This document shows positions 35,251 through 48,829 of a DNA stretch of 64,000 nt, in pieces. Source of the stretch: Cinclus cinclus (Eukaryota > Chordata > Aves > Passeriformes > Cinclidae); assembly GCF_963662255.1 (NCBI RefSeq), contig NC_085047.1, positions 48,205,006-48,269,005 on the forward strand, given 5' to 3'. How positions within the stretch are numbered: the first letter of the stretch is position 1; each line of letters begins with the position of its first letter. The notes below the pieces were generated by a model. That model did not search any database. It was given only the letters and a program-made list of their open reading frames with translations, and had not been told where the DNA came from. Position numbers and translations under genes: made by a program.

Positions 35251-38200
35251 GCAATTTATTGAAATAAAATAAAATTAAATGTGTTTCAGCAAAAAGCATA
35301 GACATGGGGGAAAAATTGTATTAGTAGTAGTTAGCTGAAGTCAATTAAATCCTGTTGTTCAGGAGTTGAGAAAAGCAAATTCACTGTTAGGACTTACTAG
35401 AAATGGGATTGAAGGAACATAAATATTTTGCTGCTATAAAAAAAAAAATCCAACAAACTTCCAAAATTCCAAACCAACTGTACTTCATCTATGTGCTGTC
35501 TTCATTTCAAAAGGGACACCAGAAAATTAGAAAAGGTTGAGAGGAAAGGCAACAGAAATAATCCCAGTATGGCATGGCTTCTCTGTGAGTAATGACTAGT
35601 GCAATTACTTTCATTGAAGGAGAGAGAGAAGGATGACATAAACACCTGTAAAGGCAAGAGTGGCAGAAGGCCGGTGAAAAGAATAATTGTTTCTTTCTTC
35701 TTCCAGTACAAGAACTTTGAACACCAGAGCAGTCAGCCAGTGGCAGGTAGTAAACCATATGGAGACAATATCCTTTCACATATGATTCAGGGAGGTTGCT
35801 GTGAATGAGAGAGTGATCACACTACATAAAACCAAAGGCATTATTCCTAAATATTGAAATTCATGACCTGCTTAGATGTAGGAGACTACACCACAGAAGC
35901 ACCATTACATCCCTTCCTATTCTTATACTCTCCCTAATCATCTGCCACTGGGCATTGTCACAACCAAGACAGTAAGAAACCCATACTGGCACCAAATACG
36001 CATTATTTAGACCAAATCAGCTGGAGGCTGCAGAAAAAGGAGACACTGAGAGCTCCAGAAACTAAGGATGTTTGCACACAGGAGCTGGAATTTGACTAAT
36101 TCCTCTCAGAGCAAGGCAAAGCAGCCGCCCGGCTCAGCGATACTTAAATCCATTGCAGGAGCTCAATCAAAGCTTTTTGGTTTAGCTTAACAGACAAATA
36201 AATGAAACTGTTAATAAAGTCATGAGTATTTCAATCAAAAAAGGAAAGGAAGAAATATATCTCAATGAAGATGTGCTGCAGAGCTCCTTAAAGAATATTT
36301 TTAACAGAGGAAAAACAGTATCACAGTGCCAGGCTTGCGGGTTCAGCTCCTCCAAAAGTGACAAACTTTCAGCCCACCAATCCACATGTTGTGGCGAGCT
36401 TGTGTGTTCCTATTAAACTTCACTGTGAAGTGGGGCTTAGCAATCCCTCCCAGGGAACTCTTTTCTTTCCAAGGCACAGACATGGAACACAGGTGCACAG
36501 ATACAGTCTCAGGTATATACTCCAAAGAGTATCATTGTGTCTCCTTCTCTCTACAAATACTTCCCAGCATATCTGTGAGTGGCCTGAGAGGAAAAAGTGT
36601 GACATGGAGAATATTCTAAGCCCCCAAATCATAACCTTAAGTTCCTTCCTCTCCTTCTTCACAGACTGACACGCTCTCAGTGGAAGAGAAGGATGCTGAG
36701 AATTTGCACTGTGCAGGAAAATGCTCACAAAACAAATCCCATAACCATACATAACTGAGTAATCCAGACTTTGGCTTGCTCAGGTTTATGAGACCCTAAC
36801 CAGCATTTAAAATTGTTATTTTTGCTTTCCTTTAGGTTTAATTAAGCTTGCCTTAGGCTCACAAGCCTATTGAATTTAAGATATTTTTAAGGTAACTGAC
36901 CTGCAGAATTTTCCTGCGTGATATGCCCTTAAAGCATGCCCCAAGTCGATTCACTCTTTTATCACAAGCCTGATAGCAACATCAAAATCATACCAGAGGA
37001 AAAGAGGGTTTTGGGTTTGTTTTAAATATTAGCTGATAAACATTAGCCACACTGAGTAGTTTCAACCTCACTGTTACCCTCAAGTGGCTCTCCTGCAAGA
37101 TTCAAGAAGAGATGAGAGAGATTTACTTAAAAGTTGTTCTCTCCTGTTTCTCTCTCAGCTCTGAAACTGGGGCTTTCTGAAAGGGTTCCTGGTTCCCACA
37201 ATAAACCCATTTTCTACAGGCTGCAGAAACATTATCAAATACCTCATTACAGCTGTCATAAGCCAGAGCTATTCTGCAACTGACAGGAAAAATACAGGTT
37301 TGCAACACCAACAAATGCATCCAATAGCTTCCCCGGTCTCAAAACAGGCCATGAATTTGCCAGGAAAAAATAATCCGGAATATTTACATTAAGCTTCTTC
37401 CCTCCCCCTCCCAAAACTCCTTTAAGTTAGCAGGGAAGAACTGTTGAATAAGAAAAAGATTGCAAAACTTAGTACAGCAACAAGGTAGCACCGTGCTAAT
37501 GAAGTCATTTTGCTTTTGCACAGGCAAGAAGGATTATAAGCCTGTGCAGCAGGGGAAAAAATATTGGAAGAAAAATAAATATAGCTCTGAAATGAAATAT
37601 TTCAAAGAGGGGTGAATCTGAAAGCTATTTTTTTGTGTGCTGTTATTACATTCCAGATCATTAATGAAATAATCCCAGAGGAAAAAATAAAGGCAGTGCA
37701 GTGTGGAAAGGAGGATATAGCTAGAGGAAAATTCAGAGAGCCAATTCCCCATTAATGGTTCAGATTAATTCAGATGGGGTATGGTCATAAAGCTCTAGGG
37801 ATTCACACATCCCTGCCTCAATTCAAGGCACTAATAACCAATCAGTATTTTAGATAAGACTCTATAAATATTTAAAATTTTTAATCTTTTGAGGGCCAAA
37901 AATAACATTTCCCATCGTGTCCTTGTCTTTCCCACAGCAACAGCAATGAGATTTCTCAGCTGGCATTGCTGGCAGCAGCATGACGTCAGGTGGTTTCAGT
38001 AGTGGCACTCAATTAACTTAGAAAGTTACATCTAATTGATCCATTTCCTGCACCGATAAACAATTGTAAACAAACACTTCTCTTCAAAGGAGCAGCTTTG
38101 TTCACAAATTAAAAAAGGAAAGGGGCCATCTGAATCACACCAGTCATGGCTGTGTCAGGGGTTTTATTATAAACACTATTTTTAGGGCTTTAAATGAGTG

Positions 38201-38784
38201 ATGTGACATTAAATATCATGAGCCAAATTCTTCCCCAAGTTAATAAGACAGTGGTGCTTCTTCACGAAACAATCTTTGCTTTTCTTAAACTCCTCTGTGT
38301 TACTGACAGCACTGTCTCTGTATATAAATACTGTTCTGATTTTCCTAACCCATATTCAGCCTTTCCTACACATGCTCATTTTTGGCACAGGGAACTCACT
38401 GCCTCCTTCACTTACACTTTCATTAGGCCCAGTGTCCGATTTCTGCGTCTCAGTGGAACAACAACCAGAGCAGTAAAATGAAAGCCAAATCCCTTCTGCT
38501 TCTGTTTGCAGCTTCCCTTATAGGCAGACACCCACCACCACCATTTTGATAAGCATTCATTTTGTGGTCCTTTTTGCAAACCTTTCAAAATGTAGTCAGG
38601 AATGATTTCAGCGTAAACTTTAGACTGATTTGAAAGAGGCCACAACAGTTACTTACAGTCGACACCTCCACAACCTTTACTAAAGTCTCCTACCATAGCT
38701 GTGCTTCACCTTGCCAATTCCCCCATCTATAATTTTGTTTCCTTATCTACCAGAAGAAAATTATACAATCACCTTAGTGTTAAG
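35251..38784. other. Non-coding stretch with regulatory-looking segments
   Basis: No exon or transposon was recognised. The parts at about 36,000-36,230 and 37,540-38,130 lack repeats and are dense in homeodomain-type cores (TAATTA, TTAATGG, ATTAATT). The segment at 37,920-38,110 is described separately. Confidence 0.5.
37920..38110. promoter_or_regulatory. Candidate enhancer-like block
   Basis: Several consensus sites cluster in repeat-free sequence. TGACGTCA, a full CRE palindrome, lies at 37,981-37,988 and overlaps CAGGTG, an E-box. CTAATTGAT is a homeodomain core. GATAAACAATTGTAAACAAAC contains overlapping forkhead and SOX-like sites around 38,055-38,075. CTTCAAAGG is a TCF/LEF-type core. 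The sites are seen directly. That they act as an enhancer is inference, because AT-rich DNA yields many such matches; the full CRE is the least likely to be chance. Confidence 0.3.
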
Positions 38785-38900
38785 AGTTAGGATGGACCAC
38801 CAGTGGAGTGCACCTGGTCCAACCTCTCTGCTTAAACAGGGTTTTCCTAGAGCCTAATGCCCAATGATCATGGAGATATCAGCTTGCCTCTAAATGATTT
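38785..38900 (-). mobile_element. CR1 LINE, 3'-region fragment, antisense
   Basis: The plus strand reads ACCTGGTCCAACCTCTCTGC, then TTAAACAGGGTTTTCCTAGA, then GCCTAATGCCCA. This is the reverse complement of the CR1 segment that normally reads, in sense, 'tgggcaatgtgctctaggtgaccctgcttgagcagagaggttggac'. The fragment is truncated on both sides and non-coding. The last part of the 3' tail, which would lie to the left, is not recognisable. Confidence 0.75.
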
Positions 38901-39738
38901 CAGATCCAATGTAAAAGCATACTACAGAAATTCCTAATTATTTTTGCCACTACTACATTCTACTCTGGCAGTAAGTCAGAGATTCTTAAATATGGGGGAT
39001 TAAAATTGCCACTGTCATTCCATTAGCCTAAGCATTTATTAATTAGGAAATGGAAGTCTGTGCACTTTAAATTTTGGTATGGTCACATATATTAATTGAG
39101 GAGCTCAAGTCTACTTTTATTATGGTACACACTTCACACATCACTTGAGCAAAGAGACCAAGTGATTGATTTCTGCACACTGTCAGCTGCTATGTCTCTT
39201 TTGACAGATTCAGGGTGTTACCACATCCAATTGCCCTGACTTAACATGATTACAACTTAAGACAGCTATTAGCATGCCAATAACATTTCTGAAAATGACT
39301 GCGGCACCATATACTGATTGGGTATTTCCAGGAGTTAGGTGGCTTCTGTTAACTTTCCAGTCCAGACACCTGTGGTTTACCTGGAAGTCTTTAAAGACAG
39401 GAAATCAAATCCAAATTTGAATTGGCAAACTAAAACAACCCAACCCTGTGTGCCACTTGGCAATCAAATTCCAGGGCATGCTCATAGGAACAAGGTGTTG
39501 AAAAGACTGGAAAAGACCACATCTACAATATTTTACCAAGCAGCAAAGGAGCTGCATTTTATGTACTAACCCAAGAGCTTAAGCATGATATTCCAGGACT
39601 TTCTGAAACTGCAAGTTCAGATTTGTGAATATTGAATGTCTAGAAGAAACAAAACAAAACAGCTGCTTACAAAACAAGTGATTCTCTGTACAGTGGATTC
39701 CAACCACCAGACTAAATATATACCTAAGTATAGTGTTC
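38901..39738. other. Non-coding stretch between CR1 fragments
   Basis: Nothing recognisable beyond AT-rich sequence. No exon. Confidence 0.6.
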
Positions 39739-39832
39739 CTGCCCCTGGCAGGGTGTGTGTGGGGGGGGAGGTATTTGGGGTTTGGAGCTAAATGACTTTC
39801 AAGGTCCCTTCCAATCCGAACCATTCTACAAG
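39739..39832 (+). mobile_element. CR1 LINE, 3'-terminal fragment
   Basis: CTGGCAGGG, then TTGGAGCTAAATGACTTTCA, then AGGTCCCTTCCAATCCGAA, then CCATTCTACAA match the CR1 3' end ('ttggaactagatgatctttaaggtcccttccaacccaaaccattctatga'). A G-rich expansion (GTGTGTGTGGGGGGGGAGG) interrupts the left part. The copy is short, old and non-coding. Confidence 0.8.
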
Positions 39833-42783
39833 TCTTTGCCAGATATCTACAAAATCAATTATGAAACATAATGAAAATAAAAAAAGAAATTAAACATTAC
39901 AGTAATTGGGAAATGCCAATCAGCTCCAGGTAAACAATACAGTAACACGACTCAGTGACTTCTGAAGGACAGTGTTAGTTAAGTGCAAACAAGAAGACTC
40001 CCTGCCAGGTCAAAGAAGGTAGGCTGTTCTCATGTCATTGCTATTACAATAGTAATGCTGCTTAGAAATTAAACAGGAAACTGTTTAATTGTAGGAGAGT
40101 TCAAGTACTCAAAGAAACAAACTGAAGACAAGTGAACCTGGAGCTCTCCAAGGCTAAATCAAGCATGAAATACCCAGGAGATAGCTGCTTTAACCTCCTT
40201 CAGAGACATCACTGCTTTTAATCCTTGGCCAAGATTCTGCTGCTCAAAACATACCAGTCTTGAGTTCAGTTCTACTAGTGGAACCCAGGTTTTCTTAACC
40301 TCTCCTCACTTGGAGGAGACTCCAGTGCTTGCTTAGATGTCAGCTTGACCCTGATAGACTTTCCAGTTGGGTCTGTCTACAACACAATTATTAGTGTTAG
40401 AGCCTTTCCATGCAAGAAGACCCAAATTAGCACATTCCAGCAGCAGAAGCTGATCAAGCAAATGTTCATGTGTCCAGTGAGTTTGCTGTACTTGGAAGTA
40501 GGAGAGGTCCTAAGAAACTACTGCTTAGGGAAGCCAGACTCCTTAGGGTTATTTCCCACCCTATTCATAGCTCAACAATGCAGAATAAAGCTCCCTCTCT
40601 GACATGCCTTTCTCCAGAGTGCCTCTCTCCACTCATGTCAGATGTGGCATTATTCCACCAAGACCACCTCAACTCCTAGAGCATTCAGAGAACAACTTCA
40701 CATAAGTATGGGAAATAAAAGATTTAAAAAATGACAAAAAAGGAAATATGCAATTTATAAATGGAGAAACAAATAGCAAACAGAACAGCCCTATTTTCAG
40801 CTAAGTGAATCATCCCTTTCTGACTCAAGACGCCACAAGAACTCATAGATCTAGTTTATCAAATCCACAAAGAATCCAGACCAAGCAGTATTACTGTCAA
40901 TATCAGCACATTTGAAAGAAATAAGGTGAAGGATCTGAACTGCTGTGGATTTTCCTGCCTTTAGAAATCCTACTGACCCTGGCAGTCTCAAACCACCAAA
41001 GAGCTCACAGAACAGTAAGTACTACACTCAGTTCTTAGGAAGAGGCAATGGAAATATCCATGCTGTCTTTCAATGGATCATCTTTTAAATACATTGGATT
41101 CAAAGGAGGGGTGCATATGTGTGCGCATATATATATTTATGAAAATTAGGTCTGTAAATTCAGATTGAATGGAAAGAGAGACCTCTGCAAATAAAAACAT
41201 AAGTGAGAATCAGAACATGCCCCTGAATGCTGGTGCAAGGGTGCTGTTAAGCTTGAGGGTATATCTGGGCCATGTTCCAAGTCCACACAGGGGCATGATA
41301 CAAATGTGCAGGTGACATTTCCTACATTGTGGTTTTCAGGGGAACAAAATGCTGGTGCATGGGCTGGAATAGAAGTGTAGCTTATTTCAACGTGTTTCAG
41401 ACCTGGACAGACAGGGTTCCCTGCAGACCATTCCCAAGAGTCTGCTTTGACATAGCCAGTGGAAAACAAAAAATAATGGAAATTCACACTACTGCATTCT
41501 GTTCAAACTGCAGCACCTCTCACTGTTTTAACTTGCGGATCCTTGCTTTGGATTTTACATAACAAAACCAGTAAGACTGAAAGGTCTCCTAATGTAGGAA
41601 AAAATTTAATTTGAATGCTGTTAAGGTGGAAAAATAAATTCTATTTTGAGTGTAATGATAAAGACTGAAATTTAAAAACACTGCCTAGAATATGACAGTA
41701 GAAATACAATATGGAAAAGTAACCCAAAGGGGAAAAAAAAAAAAAGGAAACAATAAAATAAATTAACACAGACTATCAAATAACTTGAAGAGCTGCATAA
41801 AAGAACTGGTCTAGAAGGATATTTATAAATTACTTCCCTATCTCAGAGGGCAAGTAAATGCTTGGAAGAAATGAAAAAGCAGTCAGATGCTGAAACAGAT
41901 GTGTTATAAAGAGAACTAAAACTAATAAACTCCTCATCTACAGCTTAACAGAACAGAAAGAAGTGAATTACAGGTATTAAAATTGCAAAAACAGAAGTTT
42001 AGTATAAAAGCCAGAGAATATCCTGGATAAAACTGGAAAGCAGCAGTGGGGGAGTTCCAGGCAAGCCCGGATGCTTCCTGGTACAAAGATCCTGTGGAGA
42101 GATATCAGTGAGGCTAAGAGCCCACAGAGCTTGAAAGGCCAGCAGAGGAAGAGGGGTCAAAGAAGCAATTAAACTAATGCAAACACAAAAAACCCCAAGA
42201 CCACACAGGTTCTCAGTATAGCTTCATGGCAGAAAACTCAACATTCAAGGTACACAATCTCTACTCATACACAATCTCTACTCACTCTGACATATCTACA
42301 AAGTGCAGTTCCCAAAACCAAAAGTGAGGCCAGTCCAGCAGCAAAGAAATAAACAGACTATTATAAGAATTGCACAGGCCAATCTTCTCTCTGAGGAGGG
42401 AGAAAAATCCTCTAAAAAATCCTCCCCAGAAGAACAAAAACCAGTCTATACATATAAGTCATCCCCAGTCTATACAGTTTTACAGTGGAGAGGCTTCCTG
42501 TGGAATAAACCCTTGAGGCTGAGGCACAGGCAGGCAGGAGCTACATAAGCACGGACATGAACCGGCAGCACGGCACGTGAAGCATGGGACTAAATATACT
42601 AACACATCTTAGTCTGCTGCCAGACTGGTGCTGGCTTCTAACCCTATGTTTAGCTGCTGAACCCACAGTCACTCTACCCAATCTTACATAGACATGGGTG
42701 AGTGAGGATAATGTACAAACCACAGTAATGACAACACGTGGCTGCTGTCTGTCAAAAGCCTGCATGGGCCATTCACTTTAGAC
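39833..42783. other. Non-coding stretch
   Basis: No exon recognised. A short purine/pyrimidine alternating tract with TGTGTGCGCATATATATAT lies at about 41,116-41,138 (potential Z-DNA or simple slippage). A poly-A stretch occurs near 41,735. Confidence 0.6.
42251..42284 (+). repeat. Perfect 17-bp tandem duplication
   Basis: TACACAATCTCTACTCA occurs twice head to tail with no mismatch. The perfect identity suggests a recent duplication. No function is evident. Confidence 0.9.
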
Positions 42784-42846
42784 CAGGACTCAATGGTCTT
42801 TGTAGGTCCCTTCTAACTCAGAATAATTTTTCATTCTGTGATATGG
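42784..42846 (+). mobile_element. CR1 LINE, 3'-terminal fragment
   Basis: CCAGGACTCAATGGTCTTTG, then TAGGTCCCTTCTAACTCAG, then ATTCTGTGAT match the CR1 3' end with the octamer-like terminal repeat. Only about 60 bases can be recognised. The left boundary is lost in diverged sequence. Confidence 0.75.
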
Positions 42847-45800
42847 CTTACAGTGATGTCCTCTGAGAATCTCTGTTCTGGAGGACGGGGCTTAGAAGTG
42901 ACACGAAGATTTGTATAACCATACTCGCAACCCACCACCTCCATGTCCCAAATTCAGCAGTGAACTCCACAACAGCTGAGCTACAGAGGAGGAGGACATA
43001 CATGTCCCTGTTTTCCTCTTTTGTTATTCACCTTAAATGAATTCCTGTTCCAAAAAGCTCCAAAAGAACAACCCAGCCCCTCAAAGTCTTGATCCCACTG
43101 TAACAGAATGTACAACTAACACAACAGAACATAAACTTGTTCTCTCATCACCTAATCTGATACTCATGTTAAGCACTTTCACTGACTTGCATTATGAAAT
43201 ATATGGATGAATTTTAGTAACAGAAAGTTTTATGGTTTCCAGTTCTACAATAATTTTAAGCACAATGCTGAAAGAATCCATAACAAACAGCTCCAAGAAA
43301 AACTAGAGTTTGTGTGGTCTGAACTAATCAAGTATGTACTGCTCCTAGCCTCAGTCAGCTATATGAAATTAGTTTTCCTCTTACTATTTTGAAAAGATCT
43401 GCAAGATAAAGAAAAAAGCCTACATTTTTCTTGGCTATGCACTACAGCAGTGTTTAAAGGAAAAGGACTGCTAAAAATTGCTTTTCTGATTTGGTAAATA
43501 TCAACACAGTTATCAAAAAGCATTCTAAATATCACTCTAACTAGAATAATCAGATTCTGCCCTAATAGCAAATGAACTCCTAAAACCAATTATGGCATCT
43601 GATAGCCTCCTTCAGAAAGACAGGATAATAATGCATACCAAAAGGTAATCAAAATTGTACCATCCAGACACCAATTCCTGGGAATACTGCATTTCAAAGC
43701 AGGATCAACAACAAGATATGTCCTAAGTACGTATTTCATTGTTTATTCTATACTCAATATCTAAGTTGATGCAAAAAGGCAATTACCAGGGAATACACAT
43801 CCTTCTCAAGTGGGATTTGTTATAAGTAAGAGATGGCTTATCATTAAGTCCACTCTTGCCATCATATGACTTGGGTATATGATGCACAGGAGAGAATGTA
43901 GAACTGTAAGCCAACTCCTGTCAAGTGATAAAACATTAAAAAATAATACCAAATATAGCATAATGTTAAAATACCAAACTGACTTGTCTGTAACTGAAAA
44001 TATGGCAGATTAATGGGAATTTCCCACTGGAAGCTATCTTGCTGGTCACTGAACTCACACGGGCAGCAGAGTGTCATTTGAAGTACACATTTACAGAGTT
44101 CTGGCTTAGTGCTGTGCTACAACTCCTGGGTGTCCTGCTGCACCACTTCAAATGCACACAACATCTGTTTTGTTTTTTTAAAAGCAAAATTAGTTTGTCA
44201 CCTCATGAAAATATTAATCTTCTCCTTACAAAGTAGATTTGTTCCTCTTGCTCTGCTACTGCAACTATTATTGGAGAGCTCTACTGGAATTTCCTCACCC
44301 TAGAAAGCAACTCTTCAGAAGTACTCTTCAGCTGAGGTTACACAGGGCTTCCTTGAGCATTAATAAAATGTTTGCTTATTTGATGCCCCTTCTCCACATA
44401 TCTATATATTTTAAGTAGAACTAGTAATAGTAAAACTGTATTTTAAGTAGTGTTTCCCTCTGTGTTTGCACCCTTGCAAAGCACAAGGCAAATTCTTAGT
44501 CTCCCCTGCCTTCTCTAAGGTGAGACAGCTCAGAACCATGAACAGAACCAGGAACAGAATTATTAACTGAAAAAGTTGATACTGTCTTCTGGAAAACCTT
44601 TTGCTCTGATTTTTCAAAGTTGGCATTAGCTGGATGATGACAGCATTGGATGAGACATTTTCATTCAAGGGCAAGATGCTTATTGGACAGATTGCTTTAT
44701 CATAGAGTAAATCAGTAGCAAAAGTGATCCCATTCTTTGGTGGAAATTTACAGCAAGAAGTATCTTTACTCCCTATACCTCCCTATCATCTTGACTGAAA
44801 ACTTCCAAGACTGACCAAGAACATCACTTCTTCAGAAAAGCTGAGGAAGCAAATGTTGTGATGTTCAGAAGATGGGCACATTACAGGTATTAGCACTGGG
44901 TTAAGATCTTACAGAGAAGGAGCAGACAGGAAACATCAGGGGCTCAGTAAAACAAAATGGGCTCAGTAAACATCAACCTGGCAATCTGGCAGAGATGAGA
45001 GACTTTCCTTTCTGTGGACACAAAGCCTACAGAGCCACTAGCTGCGCACTCACCTTAACAGAGAAATAAAATCTCCAACTTGAGTGACAGACATTAACCA
45101 AAAGTCAGGATGAAAATCCAGCCCACTGAGCTACATAAATGTACTCAGTAGAGCTTTTTAACTACTAATGGGAGTATTTTCTACTGCCAAAAATCCTGGA
45201 AATTTCCATCTTGACAGCCATATAGCTGTAAACTGTATCATGAAGTAAAATGGAGATGAGCCTTGAGTAAGAGGCTTGAGTGTAAATTTGTCATTATAAG
45301 AGGGTCTGAGAAAACAGGCAGGACCCTTCATTCTTTCCAGGGTGTCTAAAAACAGAATGAGCTCATCCCCAGCCAGCAATGTCACCAGTGTTGTGTTTCC
45401 CATTGCCAATTACCCTTGGCAGGAGGAAAGAAAGGACACGGAATGTTCTAAGTCAAGAAGAGAGCAGATTTAAAAGTGAAAATCCATGCCACAGAGCCTG
45501 AAGAATGCACTGAAAAAGGATCACTTTGAAGCCAACAACCTACCCAACTGTGAGGAACCCTCCTGCCTCTACTGGCTCTCCTGGTATGAGACCATGGAGC
45601 ACGAGTGAACCCTCGGATTTCCTGCAGGAATGCACTGCGCAATCACACGGATCCTTCAAAGGGGACAGGTCCTCCCATTCGTAACTCTGTGATGGCTTTC
45701 TACAACTACCCAGTTGCTTTCATGGCAGTGTAGTATTAGGAAAATATTTGATGTATTTTTAGCTTTCTTCTATTGTAGCTCAGCAGCTGGATTCAAAGAG

Positions 45801-47778
45801 ACCCAACACCCTGCGATCGACCTGCCCTGCGTATGGATCAGTAACATATGCTCCACCACCCAGCCATGAGTCCTCTAAAACACAAGTACCAAGGCAGGGA
45901 TTACAGTTTTTAGGGTATAAATCCTCATGGATCAGGCAATAAGGTGTACCCCACTGTCATCCAGATTACTATGGTTAATTAGCAGTTTTTCATGTTTCAG
46001 TCAAACCTTGAAGGTTCAATTCCTGTTTTTTAAAAAATACTACATGTAACCTGAGAGAAGACAGAGGACTAACTGGATTAGTGATCTGATACAGCAACAA
46101 TTCGTATGGCTTGGCTTGCCATAAATCCTGTTTAAACACTATCCTATTGCTTAAAGCTGGACAGTCAGTGATCCTCAGCCTGCTTGGCCTGTTATGGAAG
46201 TGACCAGAGCAAACCACTTCTGAGTAAACCAAATCCCTGCCTGTTGAAGAGACATGCCTTTGCTTGGCAAGGTTGAGAAGGGCAGTGCAGAACATGGCTG
46301 TGCTTTACGTAGAAATTTAATCTGTGCTGGGGATATTACCAACTGGAAATATTTGACTTAAAGAGTTATGTGTTTCCATATATTAGCATACTTCCCACAC
46401 TTGCTCACATCTGCCCAAATAAGCTATGAAATAAATATTTTCCACGCTGTAAATATAGCAGGTATTTATAATGCTCAATGACACATCACTTAATCCAGAA
46501 GCCAGCATTTGCAGCTAAGCCTTTCATGGTTCAAATCAGCAGACAAGTAAACAAGTTGAAGAAAATTTTGCAGTTTACTTACACTTTAGTTTGCACTTCT
46601 CTTTTACATCGAATTTGTTTTGTTTTGTACAAAAAATTACTTTTGTCAGTGGCTTAACAGAGTACCACCCAGTGCAATCTTCTTCTAACAGAATACCTTG
46701 TAAGAAGAGGAGCAACTTCCTTACTCTCATCTGCTTTCTGAGAATCAATCCAGTGTCTGATGCACAATATTAGTGAAATGGAATGTAAGTATAAAAGGTT
46801 CCTTGCAAAGCAATTAGCCTCTTCATTTAATTATATAGTATATTTTAATGATCGCAATTTATCCCATTAAATAATTCCTTAATGTGTAACCTCTTTTACT
46901 CTGGGAATTAGTATCTCAGATACATTTGTTTAGTGAATTTTTAATGAAGATATTCTTTCTCCAAAGCATTTACTTGAATTTTAGTCCAATTCCAACACCA
47001 ACAATTGGTGGGATTTCTTTTCTGAATTTTTACATAATTTTTAACCCAATAAATATTAGGTTTAACTGGATATATCCTGACCACTAAGGATGCAGTGAAC
47101 GAAACAAAGACACCCCTTCTTTAAAAGGTTTAGTCTGGCAGTGTAATAAAATAGGCGTTAAAATGGCTGATTAAAAAAAGCTAGAATGAGTATGATTAAG
47201 GAAACACGTTCATTCCTACTTTCAGAGCTCTTCTGTTTTGCCAAGACTTCAGAAGCTAACCTGCTTACCAAGGTAAGCAATTGCATTCAATTAGCATTTG
47301 AAAATAAACAAAACCAAACCTTTTTTACCTGGCAGAAAACTTGAATGGAACATTGTAAACAAATAGTATGGAAAACCCCTCAAAAGCACTGGATGTTAAC
47401 CAAATTATATTTACATTAAGACAACCATAATAATGAACATGTATAGTTCAGTCTTTTTTTCTGGCATTTTCAGGTTTATGTGGTATTCTAATCACACTTG
47501 TCTGAAAACAGCTACCACAAAAACTGCTGAAGTTTGAAGTCTATTCCAGACATTGTCTAAAATAAGTACTAGAGTATTTGTGCAGCTTGTATGAAAGGAA
47601 AAACTGAGCTGCTTGGAAACAGGTCAAAGACTGTGAAAGGACTGATGGTTGTAGAACTCCTCTGCTACAACTGAAGGCCAGCAGTAGCCCAGGATTTCTG
47701 TAAAGATGACTACAATAAATGTTACAGTAACTGCCGAACAATAGCTACAGCTTAGCTAGCACTGTTAACAGAGGAAGT
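42847..47778. other. Non-coding stretch
   Basis: AT-rich DNA without recognisable transposons or exons. A small imperfect duplication of GGGCTCAGTAAA is present at about 44,940-44,970. Near 46,013 and 46,526, GGTTCAATTCC and GGTTCAAATC resemble tRNA B-boxes, but no cloverleaf can be built around them. Confidence 0.55.
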
Positions 47779-47837
47779 AACAGAATAAACTGAAAACAGA
47801 ATAAATAATAAAACTGAATAAACAGAATAAACTGAAC
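47779..47837 (+). repeat. Degenerate (AACAGAATAAACTGA)n tandem repeat
   Basis: About four imperfect copies of a 12- to 16-base unit, AACAGAATAAACTGA with deletions. They sit 30 bases before a poly-T/poly-G tract. Confidence 0.75.
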
Positions 47838-47868
47838 TCCTACACTGATTATAAAATCAATTATTGAC

Positions 47869-47950
47869 TTTTTTTTTGGGGGGGGGGGTGTTTTTAATTT
47901 TTTTTTTTTTTAGTTGGTGTTTTTATTTTGTTGTTTGAGATTTTTTTCTT
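47869..47950 (+). repeat. T9-G11-T-rich low-complexity tract
   Basis: Nine T are followed directly by eleven G (47,878-47,888), then further T runs including T14 at 47,898-47,911 and T7 at 47,941-47,947. The abrupt T-to-G switch is unusual in this window. Simple slippage or sequencing/assembly error in a homopolymer are both possible. Confidence 0.85.
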
Positions 47951-48829
47951 GACAGAAAAATATTCATCCTCACCAGAATCATCAGACCTTGCTTTCTCAG
48001 TCAGATTCAGTAGACTATTTTACTAAGTTAATGGAAATTCACTAGAAATCTATTGCAGCAGGATTAAATTCTAACAAACCAGTCTCCAAAATAAACCAAC
48101 AAAAATTAAGTTTCCTCATCAGCTAAGTGGTGACAGATACTCAGATACAGTATCAGATACACTGGTAATTCTTGCAGAAGTCCAAAGGGAACTGAAATGT
48201 TACTGTGAACTAGATGTATTTTCACAATTTATATTGCAGTAATGCTTCGATGTGCTATTACTGAAGATCTATTTATTTTATTTGTTCATAACATCTCTCA
48301 GTGCAGCACATGATTTGGGGTAGCTTGATCACTTCACAGGAAAGGGACCTTTCAGTAACGTTTTGATCTCACCAAACACCCTCATGTTTTTGCAGGGTAA
48401 GATCAGCAGAAGACTGCTCAGCTCTCCTCTCATGCTACAGAGTATGGTATTTACTTGCCAAACACTCTTAAAAGCTTTCTTCTGGTCAAATCACCTTACT
48501 CCATCAAGCAATTTCCAATTCCTTGATTCAGGTATTATTTTATGCTTCAACATATAAGCTGAATCTACCTAAAACATGCCTGCTTTCATCCTCACTTCAC
48601 TGTCTGCTCATCTAACAGTTCCTTCCGAGCAGCCCTTGACAAATTGCTGTTCACTCTTCTCTCCCATTCCTTAGTTTCTGTGTCATAGAGTCCCACAGGT
48701 TAACCCCTCACTAATTTAGTCTGCCTCTGTACCAGTCTCAAGAACAGGTGATTTCTATTCTAGGATCTTCTACATCAGTCTCCCCTCTGGATAAAATTGA
48801 CAGAAACTTTTCTCCATTTTTTTTCAACA
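47951..48829. other. Non-coding, possibly 3' part of an ancient LINE
   Basis: The right half is pyrimidine-rich on the plus strand and may continue the antisense LINE annotated next, but I could not match it to a LINE motif. Near 48,135-48,163 CAGATAC is repeated three times in tandem-like fashion. Confidence 0.4.

Noticed and set aside
46001..46540. tRNA B-box-like GGTTCAATTCC and GGTTCAAATC
   Set aside because: No matching A-box, acceptor stem or anticodon arm could be placed around either one.
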